Assembly (NCBI RefSeq): GCF_006716905.1
Contig: NZ_VFPV01000002.1
Location: 706,001-770,000, forward strand
DNA length: 64,000 nucleotides
Reading direction: 5' to 3'
Source: Acidovorax temperans
Lineage (GTDB): Bacteria; Pseudomonadota; Gammaproteobacteria; Burkholderiales; Burkholderiaceae_C
Shown here in pieces: positions 41,907 through 51,631 of this stretch. The notes under the pieces are model-generated. The model did no database searches. It saw nothing but the letters and a program-made list of their open reading frames with translations, and was not told the DNA's origin. Every line of letters starts with the position of its first letter. Position 1 is the first letter of the stretch. The translations under genes and the position numbers were made by a program.

Positions 41907-41933
41907 TTGAGTTTTCCCAGTAATTGCCGATAT
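41907..41933 (+). promoter_or_regulatory. FliA (sigma-28) promoter of fliS-fliT
   Basis: TTGAGTTT (41907-41914; 6/8), an 11-base spacer, and GCCGATAT (41926-41933; 7/8), ending 34 bases before the fliS start. Spacing equals the enterobacterial consensus. Confidence 0.65.
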
Positions 41934-41967
41934 CAATAACAACAAGTAGCACATGAAGGAGCCGTTG

Positions 41968-42393
41968 ATGTACACCCCCGTCAGTTCTCGCGCAGCCTCG
42001 GCCTATCGGCAAGTGGGCGTTCAGTCCGGCGTGGATGGCGCTTCGCCGCACACGCTGATCAAGATGCTGTTTGATGGCCTCATCCAGTCGCTTAACGCCG
42101 CGCGCGGCGCTTTGCAGCGCGGCGATATTGCCGAAAAAGGCCGCCAGATCGGCAAGGCCGTGCGCATTCTGGAAGAGGGCCTCAAGGGCGGCCTCAACCC
42201 CGCGCAGGGCGGAGAAATTGCCAGCAACCTGGCCGCGTTGTACGACTACTGTGTTAGCCGCCTTACCCTGGCCAACATGCGCAACGACCTTGCGCTGGTG
42301 GAAGAGGTGGTGAGCCTGATTGCCCCCGTGGCGCAAAGCTGGAGCGAAATCGGCGCCAACAACGGCGCAACCGCCCAAGGCGCGGGAGTATGA
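41968..42393 (+). CDS. fliS: flagellin export chaperone FliS
   Basis: A 141-residue helical chaperone that binds the C-terminal helix of flagellin. Typical sequence: MYTPVSSRAASAYRQVGVQSGVDGASPHTLIKMLFDGLIQSLNAARGALQRGDIAEKG and ALYDYCVSRLTLANMRND. ATG 41968 is chosen because GAAGGAG precedes it by 7 bases; the ATG at 41953 overlaps that ribosome site. Confidence 0.95.
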   Translation: MYTPVSSRAASAYRQVGVQSGVDGASPHTLIKMLFDGLIQSLNAARGALQRGDIAEKGRQIGKAVRILEEGLKGGLNPAQGGEIASNLAALYDYCVSRLTLANMRNDLALVEEVVSLIAPVAQSWSEIGANNGATAQGAGV

Positions 42394-42695
42394 ACATGAC
42401 CACCATGCTGATTGACTATTACAAAGCCATCGAAGACAGCAGCGCCAAGATGCTGGAGGCTGCCAAGCTCAAGGACTGGGATGGTGTGGTGCGCTATGAG
42501 GGCGCCTGTGCCGTGCTGATCGAGCAGCTGCGCTTCAAGTCGCAGGAGCACGAGTTGCTGCCTGAGCATCGCCGTGAGAAAACCCGCATCATGCAACGTA
42601 TCTTGCGCAACGATGCCCAGATTCGTTGCCTTGCTGAGCCTTGGCTTGCCCAGTTTGAGCACTTGTTTGAGGGGCAGCCTCAGATGATGCATTGA
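42390..42695 (+). CDS. fliT: flagellar chaperone FliT
   Basis: A 101-residue helical protein overlapping the fliS stop by 4 bases (ATGA). FliT chaperones FliD and in enterobacteria also binds FlhDC. The sequence (MLIDYYKAIEDSSAKMLEAAKLKDWDGVVRYEGACAVLIEQLR, then KTRIMQRILRNDAQIRCLAEPWLAQFEHLF) has the N-terminal YY motif and the four-helix pattern. The call leans on position and length as well as the motif. Confidence 0.9.
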   Translation: MNMTTMLIDYYKAIEDSSAKMLEAAKLKDWDGVVRYEGACAVLIEQLRFKSQEHELLPEHRREKTRIMQRILRNDAQIRCLAEPWLAQFEHLFEGQPQMMH

Positions 42696-42729
42696 CGCAT
42701 CCCCCCTGTGGCGGGGGGATGTGATCTCC

Positions 42730-42768
42730 AAATAAAAAAGCGCTTGCATTGCAAGCGCTTTTTTATTT
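42730..42768. terminator. bidirectional intrinsic terminator between fliT and fliE
   Basis: A perfect 18-bp stem (42730-42747 and 42751-42768) with a 3-base loop ATT. The GC core GCGCTTGC/GCAAGCGC is flanked by A6 on the left and T6 on the right, so it works on both strands between converging fliT and fliE. Confidence 0.93.
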
Positions 42769-42800
42769 GTGCTGCGACGAGAGGGCGGCAACTTGTCTTG

Positions 42801-43112
42801 TCAGACCTGCATGTTCATGATGTCTGTATAGGCTTGCACCATGCGGTTGCGCACATTCAGAGTCGCTTGGAAGCCAACTTGGGCTTTCTGAATCGCGACC
42901 ATGGTTTCCTCCAGGCTCACGGAGGGGTTCTCCATCTGGACTTCTCGTTGAAGCGCTGACGAGTGATTCTGGGCTGCGCTTACCGACTGTAGGGCTCCCT
43001 TCAGCGCGCTGGAGAAGCCGACTTCATTACCCTCTGCCTGCGGTGTGGCAGCGCGGCGCGCCAGGCCGGCGCCCGACAGGGGGGCGGTGGAACTGGAGAT
43101 GCGAAGGTCCAT
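42801..43112 (-). CDS. fliE: flagellar MS ring-rod junction protein FliE
   Basis: A 103-residue adaptor between the FliF ring and the rod. The C-terminal two-thirds (GFSSALKGALQSVSAAQNHSSALQREVQMENPSVSLEETMVAIQKAQVGFQATLNVRNRMVQAYTDIMNMQV) is the standard FliE domain. ATG 43112 gives normal length; the frame upstream is unrelated. Divergent from fliF across 174 bases, which contain an inverted repeat CCATC-N10-GATGG at 43169-43188. Confidence 0.95.
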   Translation of the reverse strand: MDLRISSSTAPLSGAGLARRAATPQAEGNEVGFSSALKGALQSVSAAQNHSSALQREVQMENPSVSLEETMVAIQKAQVGFQATLNVRNRMVQAYTDIMNMQV

Positions 43113-43286
43113 GGCAGTGTCCGTAAAGGGATTGAGGTACGCTGTGATCCTATCGAGGGCGAAGCCAACCATCCTGTGAAATAGATGGACAAATGCGCGG
43201 CTTATCTGGTCAACATGGTGTGGCGCTCCCCCCAATAATCGACCCAACGCTAGGTCTCTGCCGAGCCTCTCACATTGGAAAGCAAG

Positions 43287-44972
43287 ATGTCTGCTGTTGC
43301 TGAAGTCCCTGTTACACCTCCTTCTGCGAGCCCCAATTGGCTGCAGCGGTTGTCTGCGCTGGACCGTAGTCAGCGCATGCGCCTGGGTGCTGGCATCGCG
43401 TTGTTGGTGGTTGCTGCGGTTGCAGCCATGGTGATGGGCCGTCAGCCTGACTACAAAGTACTTTTCTCCAACCTGAGCGACAAGGATGGTGGAGCCATCG
43501 TTGCCCAGTTGTCGCAAATGAACGTGCCTTACAAGCACGCGGATGGGGGCGGGGCAATCCTCATCCCCGCCGAGAGGGTGCACGATGTGCGACTGCGGCT
43601 CGCTACGCAGGGCTTACCCCGTGGTTCGGTGACCGGATTTGAGTTGATGGAGGCAAACCGGTTTGGGATGACGCAGTTTCAGGAACGGCTTAACTTTCAA
43701 CGTGGGCTTGAAGGTGAATTGACGCGCTCCATCCAGGCGCTGTCATCAGTACAAGGGGCGCGGGTGCATCTGGCGCTGCCCAATCAGAACGGTTTTTTCC
43801 GGGAGCAGCAAAAACCATCGGCATCGGTTTTGGTGAGTTTGCATCCGGGGCGCATACTGGATCGAGCCCAGTTGGCAGGCATTGTTCACCTGGTTGCCTC
43901 CAGCGTCCCAGAGCTTGCCCCTTCGGCGGTCAGTGTGCTGGACGACACAGGCAAGCTGTTGTCTCAGTCTCCCGATGCTGCGGGGGAAGAAGGCATCAAT
44001 GCTCAACAGCTGTTGTACGTGCAGCAGATCGAGCAGCAGTACGCTCGCCGCATCATGGAGATTTTGGAGCCTGTAGTCGGGCGCAACAATGTCAAGGCCC
44101 AGGTCAGCGCAGAGTTGGACTTCAGCCGGACAGAATCGACTTCAGAGCAATTCCGCCCCAACCAGACCCCAGACTCTGGCGCCATTCGTAGCCAGCAGGT
44201 GCTTGAGAGCAGCGGTACTGCCAATAAAACTGCAACGGGTGTGCCTGGCGCTGTGGCCAATCAGCCGCCCGCTCCGTCTGCTGCGCCTGTCAACGGAGCC
44301 AATCCGGCGCCCACAGCGGGTGGGCAGCAGGGGGCCGAGGAGAGCACCAGCAAGCGCGAGTCCACCACCAACTACGAAGTGGACAAGACGGTGAAGGTGA
44401 CCCGTGGTAATAACTGGGCCATCAAGCGCCTGAGTGCTGCTGTGGTTGTCAACTATCAAGCCCTGGCCGAGGAGAAGGGTGGTGCATCGCCCAAGCCGCT
44501 TACCCCAGAGCAGATCGAACAGATGACGGGTTTGGTGCGTGAAACCATTGGCTTCAACAAGGAGCGTGGAGATTCCGTGAATCTGATGAACACGCCTTTC
44601 CTGACTTCTGAGATTCCAGCAGCTGCTGTGCCGCTGTGGAAGCAGCCTGAGACGATTGAGTTGGCTAAAACCTTTGCTTGGCCTTTGGGTGCCGTGTTGT
44701 TTGCCGCTTTGGTTCTGCTGGGATTGGTAAGGCCTGCACTGAAGGGCACTGCCAAACCTGCTGCAGCAGTTCCTGTGGCGGGTGGTCAGCTCAGCGCGCT
44801 GGAAGCGGATGAGCCAGATCGGCCTGCACTCCCTGCTCCCTCCAAGAAGGATGAGGTTGTGGAGGTCACTCCAGAGCAACTCCGGCTGGAAGAGGCTCGG
44901 GTATTGGCCAAGGCCAATCCGGTGGCTGTGGCTAATATCCTGAAAACTTGGGTGCACGGCGATGCCGCTTGA
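43287..44972 (+). CDS. fliF: flagellar MS-ring protein FliF
   Basis: A 561-residue ring protein. First membrane helix at residues about 30-52 (LGAGIALLVVAAVAAMVMG), then YKVLFSNLSDKDGGAIVAQLSQMNVPYKHADGGGAILIPAERVHDVRLRLATQGLPRG, the ring-building motifs; a Pro/Ala-rich stretch at about 320-350; second helix at about 460-480 (FAWPLGAVLFAALVLLGLV); and a C-terminal FliG-binding tail (EARVLAKANPVAVANILKTWVHGDAA). First gene of the fliF-R operon. ATG 43287 has GGAAAG upstream. Confidence 0.97.
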   Translation: MSAVAEVPVTPPSASPNWLQRLSALDRSQRMRLGAGIALLVVAAVAAMVMGRQPDYKVLFSNLSDKDGGAIVAQLSQMNVPYKHADGGGAILIPAERVHDVRLRLATQGLPRGSVTGFELMEANRFGMTQFQERLNFQRGLEGELTRSIQALSSVQGARVHLALPNQNGFFREQQKPSASVLVSLHPGRILDRAQLAGIVHLVASSVPELAPSAVSVLDDTGKLLSQSPDAAGEEGINAQQLLYVQQIEQQYARRIMEILEPVVGRNNVKAQVSAELDFSRTESTSEQFRPNQTPDSGAIRSQQVLESSGTANKTATGVPGAVANQPPAPSAAPVNGANPAPTAGGQQGAEESTSKRESTTNYEVDKTVKVTRGNNWAIKRLSAAVVVNYQALAEEKGGASPKPLTPEQIEQMTGLVRETIGFNKERGDSVNLMNTPFLTSEIPAAAVPLWKQPETIELAKTFAWPLGAVLFAALVLLGLVRPALKGTAKPAAAVPVAGGQLSALEADEPDRPALPAPSKKDEVVEVTPEQLRLEEARVLAKANPVAVANILKTWVHGDAA

Positions 44973-45001
44973 GGCGCCTGTGACTGAATGGATGATGTCT
45001 C

Positions 45002-45997
45002 ATGGATGAAGAAGGTCTGAACGACGCGGCGATTCTGCTGATGTCTCTTGGCGAAGAGGAGGCTGCGGAAGTATTCAAGCATCTTTCTCCTAAAGAAGTG
45101 CAGAAGCTTGGGGAGACTATCGCGCGCATGAAGTCGGTCTCGCGCGAGAAGGTTGACCGCGTGATCAACCGCTTCTCTGACGCTGCTTCTGCGCAGAGCC
45201 TCTTGGTTTCTGACACGGGCGATTACGTTCGTTCTGTGCTCCGCCGTGCTCTTGGGGATGACAAGGCATCGTTGTTGATTGACCGTATCTTGCAGGGCGG
45301 AGATGTTTCTGGCATTGAAAGCCTGAAGTGGATGGACCCGTTGTCGGTGGCAGAGTTGCTGCGCAATGAGCACCCACAGATCGTTGCCGCCATTCTTGTG
45401 CATCTTGATTCCGAGCAGGCTGCAGGCATCCTGCAGCAGTTGTCGGACCGTCAGCGCAGTGAAGTGTTGCTGCGGGTGGCGACGCTGGAAGGTATTCAGC
45501 CAACGGCTTTGAAAGACTTGAACGAAGTGCTGTTCAAAGTGCTTGCGGGCGGAGACAAGATCCGCAAGAGCTCTTTGGGCGGTGTCAAGGCGGCCGCAGA
45601 AATCATCAATTTGCTGGGCGGCAACATGGATGCTGTGGTGCTCGAGTCCATCCGTGGTTACGACCCCGACCTGGCCCAGAAGATCATGGACAAGATGTTT
45701 GTCTTCGAGGACATCCTCAAGCTGGACGACAAATCCATCCAGATCGTGCTCAAGGAAGTCGCTTCCGAAACCCTTATTGTTGCGCTCAAGGGCGCAGTAC
45801 CGGAGTTGCGCGAAAAATTCCTCTCCAATATGTCTTCCCGCGCTGCCGAGGCCCTACGTGAGGATCTCGAGTCGCGTGGCCCCATGCGTCTCTCGGAAGT
45901 GGAAGCACAGCAGAAGGAAATTCTCAAGACAGTGCGTCGTTTGTCGGACGAAGGCCAGATTGTGATTGGCGGTGGTGGTGATGATGCCTTCGTCTAA
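45002..45997 (+). CDS. fliG: flagellar motor switch protein FliG
   Basis: A 331-residue rotor protein. The N-terminal FliF-binding domain begins MDEEGLNDAAILLMSLGEEEAAEVFKHLSPKEVQKLG; the middle has the EHPQIVAAILVHLDSEQAAGILQQLSDRQRSEV armadillo-like repeat; the C-terminal torque domain contains FEDILKLDDKSIQIVLKEVASETLIVALKGA and LSNMSSRAAEALREDLESRGPMRLSEVEAQQKEI with the stator-contact charges. 29 bases after fliF. Confidence 0.97.
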   Translation: MDEEGLNDAAILLMSLGEEEAAEVFKHLSPKEVQKLGETIARMKSVSREKVDRVINRFSDAASAQSLLVSDTGDYVRSVLRRALGDDKASLLIDRILQGGDVSGIESLKWMDPLSVAELLRNEHPQIVAAILVHLDSEQAAGILQQLSDRQRSEVLLRVATLEGIQPTALKDLNEVLFKVLAGGDKIRKSSLGGVKAAAEIINLLGGNMDAVVLESIRGYDPDLAQKIMDKMFVFEDILKLDDKSIQIVLKEVASETLIVALKGAVPELREKFLSNMSSRAAEALREDLESRGPMRLSEVEAQQKEILKTVRRLSDEGQIVIGGGGDDAFV

Positions 45998-46724
45998 TCA
46001 TCGTCATTACTCACGCTTCATCCCCAGTGAGGAGGTGGGCGCTGTCACGCAATGGAAATTCGGTGCGGTGGATGGCTCCGACCTGCTGCCACCGGAGCCT
46101 GAGCCAGAACCTGTGGCCTTGCCCGAAGAGCCGGTGTTTGATGAGGCGGCGCAGTTAGCCTTGGTTCAACAAGCCTGCGATGACGCTTACGCCAAGGGCT
46201 TTGCTCAGGGCCAGGCGGAGACTGCTCTGGAGTGGCAGCGTCGCATGGACGACTATGTCGCCCAGCAAGGCCAGGAATTGGCCCAAAGTCTGCTGTCTGT
46301 ATCAAGGTCCATGGAGTCCTCCATGGCTGGCATGCAGCAGCAAATGGCTCAGGATGTGTTGGCTCTTGCGTGCGATATTGCTCGTCAGGTCGTTCGGCAG
46401 GAGCTCTCTTGCAACCCGCAGGTTCTTTTGCCTGCGGTGCGAGAGGCTGTTTCCATGCTGATTGCAGAAGGTCGCCCTGCCGTGGTGCGGCTCAATCCTG
46501 CAGACTTGGCTGCAGTTCAGCAGCCCTTGCAAGCTATGACCGAAAGCGCCTCCGTTCAGTGGCTCCCCGATGCCGCAGTTCCATCGGGAGACTGCTTGGT
46601 TGAGTCTGGCGGAACAGTGGTGGATGCATCGGTATCCAAGCGTTGGGAGAGGGCTGTAGCGGCGCTGGGGTTGCAGAGCCCCTGGCAAGAGGCAAAACAA
46701 GAGGCCGATAGCCATGGCAATTGA
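45981..46724 (+). CDS. fliH: flagellar export ATPase regulator FliH
   Basis: A 247-residue protein binding the FliI ATPase. An acidic Pro-Glu stretch ([15 protein letters not shown]) near residue 35 is followed by [25 protein letters not shown], whose GxxxG-like spacing is a FliH hallmark, and a C-terminal domain ([33 protein letters not shown]). It overlaps fliG by 17 bases; starts at 45981 and 45984 are both possible after the Gly-coding GGTGGTGG. Confidence 0.93.
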   Translation: MMPSSNHRHYSRFIPSEEVGAVTQWKFGAVDGSDLLPPEPEPEPVALPEEPVFDEAAQLALVQQACDDAYAKGFAQGQAETALEWQRRMDDYVAQQGQELAQSLLSVSRSMESSMAGMQQQMAQDVLALACDIARQVVRQELSCNPQVLLPAVREAVSMLIAEGRPAVVRLNPADLAAVQQPLQAMTESASVQWLPDAAVPSGDCLVESGGTVVDASVSKRWERAVAALGLQSPWQEAKQEADSHGN

Positions 46725-48108
46725 GCCTGCTTCTTCCTGGGAGCGTTTCATGAGTGATGCTCGTGAGCGTGTCCGTGCCGGCGTGCCTCTGGAGACACGC
46801 GGGACCTTGACGCGCCTGACGGGCTTGGTATTGGAGGCGGCAGGAATTCGGGTACCCGTGGGCTCGCAGTGCATGGTTCAGATGCCTGGACATACCCCAG
46901 TGCTGGCAGAGGTCGTAGGTTTCTCTGCCGACAAGGCATTTTTGATGCCCGCTGGCGACATTCATGGTCTGTCCAGTGGCGCCAGCGTGACGCCTGCCGC
47001 GCCCTACATTCCGCCCCCTCGACTAGGGGAGGTCGCCAAGCCTGTAGCACGCGCAGGTGTCTTGCGCTTACCGATGGGCGATGGGTTGCTGGGCCGTGTG
47101 GTGGATGCACAGGGGCTTCCGCTGGATCATGGGGGGCCCGTGCAGGATGTGGTGGCGGAACCCATGGATCGTCGTCAGATCAATGCCATGGATCGGGATC
47201 CTGTACGGGAGCCTTTGGATACTGGCGTTCGTGCGATCAACGCGTTGTTGACGGTTGGGCGTGGCCAACGTCTGGGCCTGTTTGCGGGCTCTGGGGTTGG
47301 CAAGAGCGTATTGCTTGGAATGATGGCCCGTTACACCCGTGCGGATGTGATCGTGGTGGGACTCATTGGCGAGCGGGGGCGCGAGGTTAAAGAGTTTGTC
47401 GAAGATATTTTGGGTGAAGATGGTCGTGCCCGCTCTGTCGTGGTTGCTGCCCCCGCTGATGCGCCGCCTTTGCTGCGCATGCAAGGTGCGGCATACGCTA
47501 CTGCGGTGGCTGAGCATTTCAGGGACAAAGGCAAGCATGTGCTGCTGCTGATGGATTCGCTGACCCGCTACGCCATGGCGCAGCGAGAAATTGCGCTGGC
47601 CATTGGTGAGCCGCCAGCCACCAAAGGCTATCCCCCATCTTGTTTTGCGAAGTTGCCTCAATTGGTCGAGCGCAGTGGCAACGGGCTGCATGGAGTGGGA
47701 TCGATTACAGCGTTTTATACCGTGCTCTCTGAAGGCGATGACCAGCAAGATCCGATTGCAGACTCAGCGCGCGCCATTCTCGATGGACACATCGTTTTAT
47801 CCAGAGCACTTGCGGAGTCAGGTCATTTCCCGGCGATTGATATCGAGCAGTCGGCATCCCGTGTGATGCACAACGTGGTGTCGCGTGAGCATTTCGATCT
47901 AGCGCGTCGCTTTCGCGCCGTCTACTCGCGCTATCAGAAAAGTCGTGATCTGGTGCAAGTGGGGGCCTACATGAGCGGCTCTGATCCTGCATTGGACGAA
48001 GCCATTCGCCTGCAGCCACAGATGGCAGCGTGCCTGCAGCAAGACATGTTTGACCGTGCTTCTATGGAGCAGAGCATTGCGGCCATTGCGGCAGTACTTG
48101 AGAGTTAG
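46714..48108 (+). CDS. fliI: flagellar export ATPase FliI
   Basis: A 464-residue ATPase of the F1-beta type powering flagellar export. P-loop [41 protein letters not shown], Walker [48 protein letters not shown], and the C-terminal helical domain are all present. Overlaps fliH by 11 bases. Confidence 0.97.
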   Translation: MAIEPASSWERFMSDARERVRAGVPLETRGTLTRLTGLVLEAAGIRVPVGSQCMVQMPGHTPVLAEVVGFSADKAFLMPAGDIHGLSSGASVTPAAPYIPPPRLGEVAKPVARAGVLRLPMGDGLLGRVVDAQGLPLDHGGPVQDVVAEPMDRRQINAMDRDPVREPLDTGVRAINALLTVGRGQRLGLFAGSGVGKSVLLGMMARYTRADVIVVGLIGERGREVKEFVEDILGEDGRARSVVVAAPADAPPLLRMQGAAYATAVAEHFRDKGKHVLLLMDSLTRYAMAQREIALAIGEPPATKGYPPSCFAKLPQLVERSGNGLHGVGSITAFYTVLSEGDDQQDPIADSARAILDGHIVLSRALAESGHFPAIDIEQSASRVMHNVVSREHFDLARRFRAVYSRYQKSRDLVQVGAYMSGSDPALDEAIRLQPQMAACLQQDMFDRASMEQSIAAIAAVLES

Positions 48109-48128
48109 CTTTCAGAAAGAGATACGCG

Positions 48129-48593
48129 ATGTCTGTGCTGAAAGCGTTGATGGTTGCTGTGAGTGTTGCGGAGCGCAAGCGCGATGAGGTGCGCCAAGTT
48201 CTCCAAAACGCACAAGCTGCGTGTCAGGCCGCGCAGGGACAGCTGTCTCAGTTGGAAGGCTATGCAGAAGAAATACAAGAGCGTTGGGGCGCTAAAGAGG
48301 GCGCGAGCCTTAAGCCGGAAGTGATGTATCACCATCACCAATTTATGGGGCGACTTGGGCACGCAGCTGGATTGCAGTCTGGTGTGGTGGCAGACCACCT
48401 GCAGCGCATCGAGGCAGCTTCACGCCAAGTGCTGGCCGCCGAATTGCGGCTGGCGAGCCTGCGAAAAGTGTTGGCAGCTCGTCGCAAGGAAATCGAACTG
48501 CAGCAAGCGCGGCGTGACCAGAAGCAAACAGACGAGCGCGCGGCGATCAAGTACCACAGTAATGCGATTGGACCTTTGGGTCAGGAGGGTTGA
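48129..48593 (+). CDS. fliJ: flagellar export protein FliJ
   Basis: A 154-residue antiparallel coiled coil that links FliI to FlhA. The sequence is rich in Gln, Glu, Arg and Ala heptads (AERKRDEVRQVLQNAQAACQAAQGQLSQLEGYAEEIQERW and VLAAELRLASLRKVLAARRKEIELQQARRDQKQTDERAA). The call rests on coiled-coil pattern, length and position between fliI and fliK. Confidence 0.93.
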   Translation: MSVLKALMVAVSVAERKRDEVRQVLQNAQAACQAAQGQLSQLEGYAEEIQERWGAKEGASLKPEVMYHHHQFMGRLGHAAGLQSGVVADHLQRIEAASRQVLAAELRLASLRKVLAARRKEIELQQARRDQKQTDERAAIKYHSNAIGPLGQEG

Positions 48594-48594
48594 A

Positions 48595-49845
48595 ATGGAA
48601 CAGTCTCGAGTTGGAAGCTCTCACTCACCACAAGGGGGGAGCGCGCCAGTGCGTGGGAAGACGATGGCCAAACCTTCCGACGAAGCGGCTCAAGAGGCCG
48701 CCGGACAAGGGGGTTTTTTGGCGCTGATGGCTGCACTGGAGCAAAGCCCAGAAGCTGATGAACGCTTGGATCTCCAGCCGGAGGACGCTGGCTTAGTGGC
48801 TATTCAGGGAACAGACCCTGGGATGCTTATGCAAATGCAAGGAGTAGCGGCAAGTAGCCTTTTGGGCGCTCGGTCACTGTCTACAGAAGGTGGGGGTGCA
48901 GGGCTTTCTTGGAATATGGATCTTCCAGATGGCGGTTTGGTTGCTCAAACCACTGCGCTGGACAGGCTTGGCGATGTCAAGGACGGGGACCTCGCTGCAT
49001 CTGCTCTTAGCCTGGGGAGGCCCGTCGGCACTCGTGCAACTGCGGCGTTGGCGCAGCGGGGTGAGCCTTTGAGTGCAGGTGCAAGCATGCTGCTGACCAA
49101 AGGGTTGTCAAGTGACCTTGCCAAAACTCTCGCAAGTGCTGCAGATGGCTTGTCTGTTGCCTTGGCTACTTCATCTGTGGCTTCACTGCGAGAGGCGGGA
49201 GGGCTTTCGGCTGTTGGGGTGCACGCAGCGGGTAGTTCGCCTACGTTCTTGGGATTGATGGAGGGAGAGGACACTTCCGTCCTGAACGGACAGGTTCTTC
49301 CTCTGGTACCTGAACGTGGGAGCGAACCCGCGCGGCTGTCGGACTTGGGTAACACCGGCGCTGGTAATGAAGGCGCTCAGGATGGAGCTCAAGTTGAGGT
49401 TCCGTTACCTGCCGGGGAGGCAGCTTCCTTTGACGCGATGGCTCTCTTTGCCGCAGAGGATGCGCTAGCAGAGCAAGTCACATATTGGGTGAACCAGAAG
49501 GTGCAGAGCGCAGAAATGACGGTTTCCAGGGATGGGCAGCCTGTAGAAGTCTCCGTTACGCTCTCGGGCAACGAGGCCCAGGTCGCGTTCCGCAGCGACC
49601 AGGAGCAGACAAGGCAGCTGCTGGATGCCAGCATGGCGCAATTGAGTGAGATGTTGCGCGGGCAGGGTTTAGTACTGTCAGGTGCAAGCGTGGGCACGTC
49701 TGCACGTGATGGACGCTCCAGTGGTGAGCCGTCTCAGGGGCGTACCCCAAAGGCGGGGCAGACCACGGTGGTTGCTGCTGAAGGTATTTCTGTGCGAGCA
49801 AATCACATCCAAACTGGGCGCGGTGCGATTGATGTCTTTGTGTGA
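48595..49845 (+). CDS. fliK: flagellar hook-length control protein FliK
   Basis: A 416-residue molecular ruler. The N-terminal two-thirds is low-complexity (Ala, Gly, Ser, Leu) as usual; the C-terminal FliK domain is ALAEQVTYWVNQKVQSAEMTVSRDGQPVEVSVTLSGNEAQVAFRSDQEQTRQLLDASMAQLSEMLRGQGLVLSGASV. ATG 48595 lies two bases after the fliJ stop with AGGAGG upstream; the frame extending to 48355 overlaps fliJ and is rejected. Confidence 0.94.
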   Translation: MEQSRVGSSHSPQGGSAPVRGKTMAKPSDEAAQEAAGQGGFLALMAALEQSPEADERLDLQPEDAGLVAIQGTDPGMLMQMQGVAASSLLGARSLSTEGGGAGLSWNMDLPDGGLVAQTTALDRLGDVKDGDLAASALSLGRPVGTRATAALAQRGEPLSAGASMLLTKGLSSDLAKTLASAADGLSVALATSSVASLREAGGLSAVGVHAAGSSPTFLGLMEGEDTSVLNGQVLPLVPERGSEPARLSDLGNTGAGNEGAQDGAQVEVPLPAGEAASFDAMALFAAEDALAEQVTYWVNQKVQSAEMTVSRDGQPVEVSVTLSGNEAQVAFRSDQEQTRQLLDASMAQLSEMLRGQGLVLSGASVGTSARDGRSSGEPSQGRTPKAGQTTVVAAEGISVRANHIQTGRGAIDVFV

Positions 49846-50026
49846 GGGCTTTCCGTGTCTCGCCCAGACCCGCGAGTCATGGGCAGATGAGGTGTGATAC
49901 AGCCATGTGTTTGGGCTTTTATTCTGGCTATTATCGGTCGCCTGATCATCCGACAATTTAAGTGAGTAGCCTGCCACCGTCACAACGTGCATGGTTGGCT
50001 CACCCCACACAGCAAGGAATCGACCC

Positions 50027-50608
50027 GTGTCTGCCAACGCCCCAGCCGCTCCGGCCAAGGAGAAACCCAAAAGCAAGAAGATGATGATCATCATCATCGT
50101 GGTGGTTGCCTTGCTTGTGGTGGCAGGTGGCGCTGCCGCCTGGTTGTTGTCTAGCCGCTCTCACCCGAAGGACGAGGAGGTCGAGGAGCCTGTTGCGGCC
50201 AAAGAGAGTGCTAAAACGCCCCCGACGTTTCTTCCCATCGAAAATATGGTGGTTAATCTGGCCGACCCAGGGGGAGAACGGTTTGCGCAGATTGGTATCA
50301 CCCTGGAGGTGGCTGATGCTAAAACTGCGGATTTGGTCAAGCAATACATGCCCTCTATTCGCAGCGGCATCTTGATGCTGGTATCCCAACGCACTTCTGA
50401 GGAGCTGCTTCAACGAGAGGGTAAGGAAAAGCTCGCACGTGACATTCATCGAGAAGTGTCCAAACCGTTGGGGTTTAATGTGCCCATTCCCAAGAAGCGT
50501 ACTCCTGGGGATTCCGAGGATGAAGAAGCGGAGGATCGCGCTGCCCGTATCCGGGCGGAGAAGAATCCTGTGAAACGTGTGCTTTTTTCAAACTTCATCA
50601 TTCAGTGA
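50027..50608 (+). CDS. fliL: flagellar basal body-associated protein FliL
   Basis: A 193-residue stator-ring helper. A Lys-rich start (KEKPKSKK) precedes one membrane helix (MMIIIIVVVALLVVAGGAAAWLL), then the periplasmic stomatin-like domain (FLPIENMVVNLADPGGERFAQIGITLEVADAKTADLVKQYMPSIRSGILMLVSQRTSEEL) and the conserved end KRVLFSNFIIQ. The start is GTG 50027 with AAGGAA upstream. A longer insert (KKRTPGDSEDEEAEDRAA) precedes the end. A 181-base gap separates it from fliK. Confidence 0.95.
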   Translation: MSANAPAAPAKEKPKSKKMMIIIIVVVALLVVAGGAAAWLLSSRSHPKDEEVEEPVAAKESAKTPPTFLPIENMVVNLADPGGERFAQIGITLEVADAKTADLVKQYMPSIRSGILMLVSQRTSEELLQREGKEKLARDIHREVSKPLGFNVPIPKKRTPGDSEDEEAEDRAARIRAEKNPVKRVLFSNFIIQ

Positions 50609-50626
50609 CACGCCTAGGAGTCATGT

Positions 50627-51631
50627 ATGAGTGATTCATTTCTGTCGCAAGAAGAAGTTGATGCACTTCTTGAAGGTGTCACTGGTGAAAGCCAGAAATC
50701 TGTAGAAGAAGTCGCAGAAGCTGGATCTGTTCGAAACTACGACATTTCCAGCCAAGAGCGTATCGTTCGTGGGCGTATGCCCACGATGGAAATCGTGAAC
50801 GAACGCTTTGCGCGTAATTTTCGTATTGGGCTTTTCAACTTCATCCGCAGGAGCCCTGAAATTTCCGTCGGAACGGTGGCTGTGCAGCGCTACAGCGCGT
50901 TCCTGCGTGAGCTAGCGGTTCCCACAAACTTCAATATTGTTGCTGTCAGGCCTTTGCGCGGTAGCGGTTTGATCGTCTGTGAGCCATCGCTCGTTTTTGG
51001 GATCATCGACACGCTATACGGCGGAGTGGGAAAGTTTCAGACTCGTATTGAGGGCCGTGATTTTTCACCCACAGAACAGCGTGTGATCAACCGCTTGGTT
51101 GATGTCATTTGTGTCGAATACAAAAAGGCTTGGCATGGTATTTATCCATTGGAACTGGAGTACCAGCGGTCTGAAATGCAGCCGCAGTTTGCCAATATTG
51201 CTACGCCCAGTGAGATTGTTGTCTCGACGGCGTTTCAATTAGAAATTGGCGATCTTTCAGGCGCCATCCACGTTTGCATGCCGTACGCAACGCTGGAGCC
51301 GATCCGGGATGTGCTCTATTCATCTACCCAAGGTGACTCCATCGAAGTGGATCGCCGTTGGGTTCGAGTGCTGACCCGGGAAATTCAAGCTGCCGAGGTG
51401 GTGCTAGTGGCAGAGTTGGCCAAGGCTGATGCCACTGTGGAGCAATTGTTGGCCATGAAACCCGGAGATTTCATTGAGTTGGATCGCGAGCCTCGCATCA
51501 AGGCATCGATCGGCGGTGTTCCTATTTTTGAATGTCAATATGGGACGCACAACTCGAAATATGCAATTCGCATCGAAGAATGCCTGCGCAATGCGGATAT
51601 GAGCTGGCTTGGAGAAAAAGATGTCAACTGA
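50627..51631 (+). CDS. fliM: flagellar motor switch protein FliM
   Basis: A 334-residue C-ring protein. The N-terminal CheY-P-binding peptide SDSFLSQEEVDALLEGV is intact; the middle domain is CheC-like (MEIVNERFARNFRIGLFNFIRRSPEISVGTVAVQRYSAFLREL) and the C-terminal SpoA domain includes LLAMKPGDFIELDREPRIKASIGGVPIFECQYGTHNSKYAIRIE. It passes the chemotaxis signal to FliG. Confidence 0.97.
   Translation: MSDSFLSQEEVDALLEGVTGESQKSVEEVAEAGSVRNYDISSQERIVRGRMPTMEIVNERFARNFRIGLFNFIRRSPEISVGTVAVQRYSAFLRELAVPTNFNIVAVRPLRGSGLIVCEPSLVFGIIDTLYGGVGKFQTRIEGRDFSPTEQRVINRLVDVICVEYKKAWHGIYPLELEYQRSEMQPQFANIATPSEIVVSTAFQLEIGDLSGAIHVCMPYATLEPIRDVLYSSTQGDSIEVDRRWVRVLTREIQAAEVVLVAELAKADATVEQLLAMKPGDFIELDREPRIKASIGGVPIFECQYGTHNSKYAIRIEECLRNADMSWLGEKDVN

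Noticed and set aside
49931..49940. ACCGATAA on the minus strand in the fliK-fliL gap
   Set aside because: No -35 partner; the only minus-strand frame nearby is a shadow.
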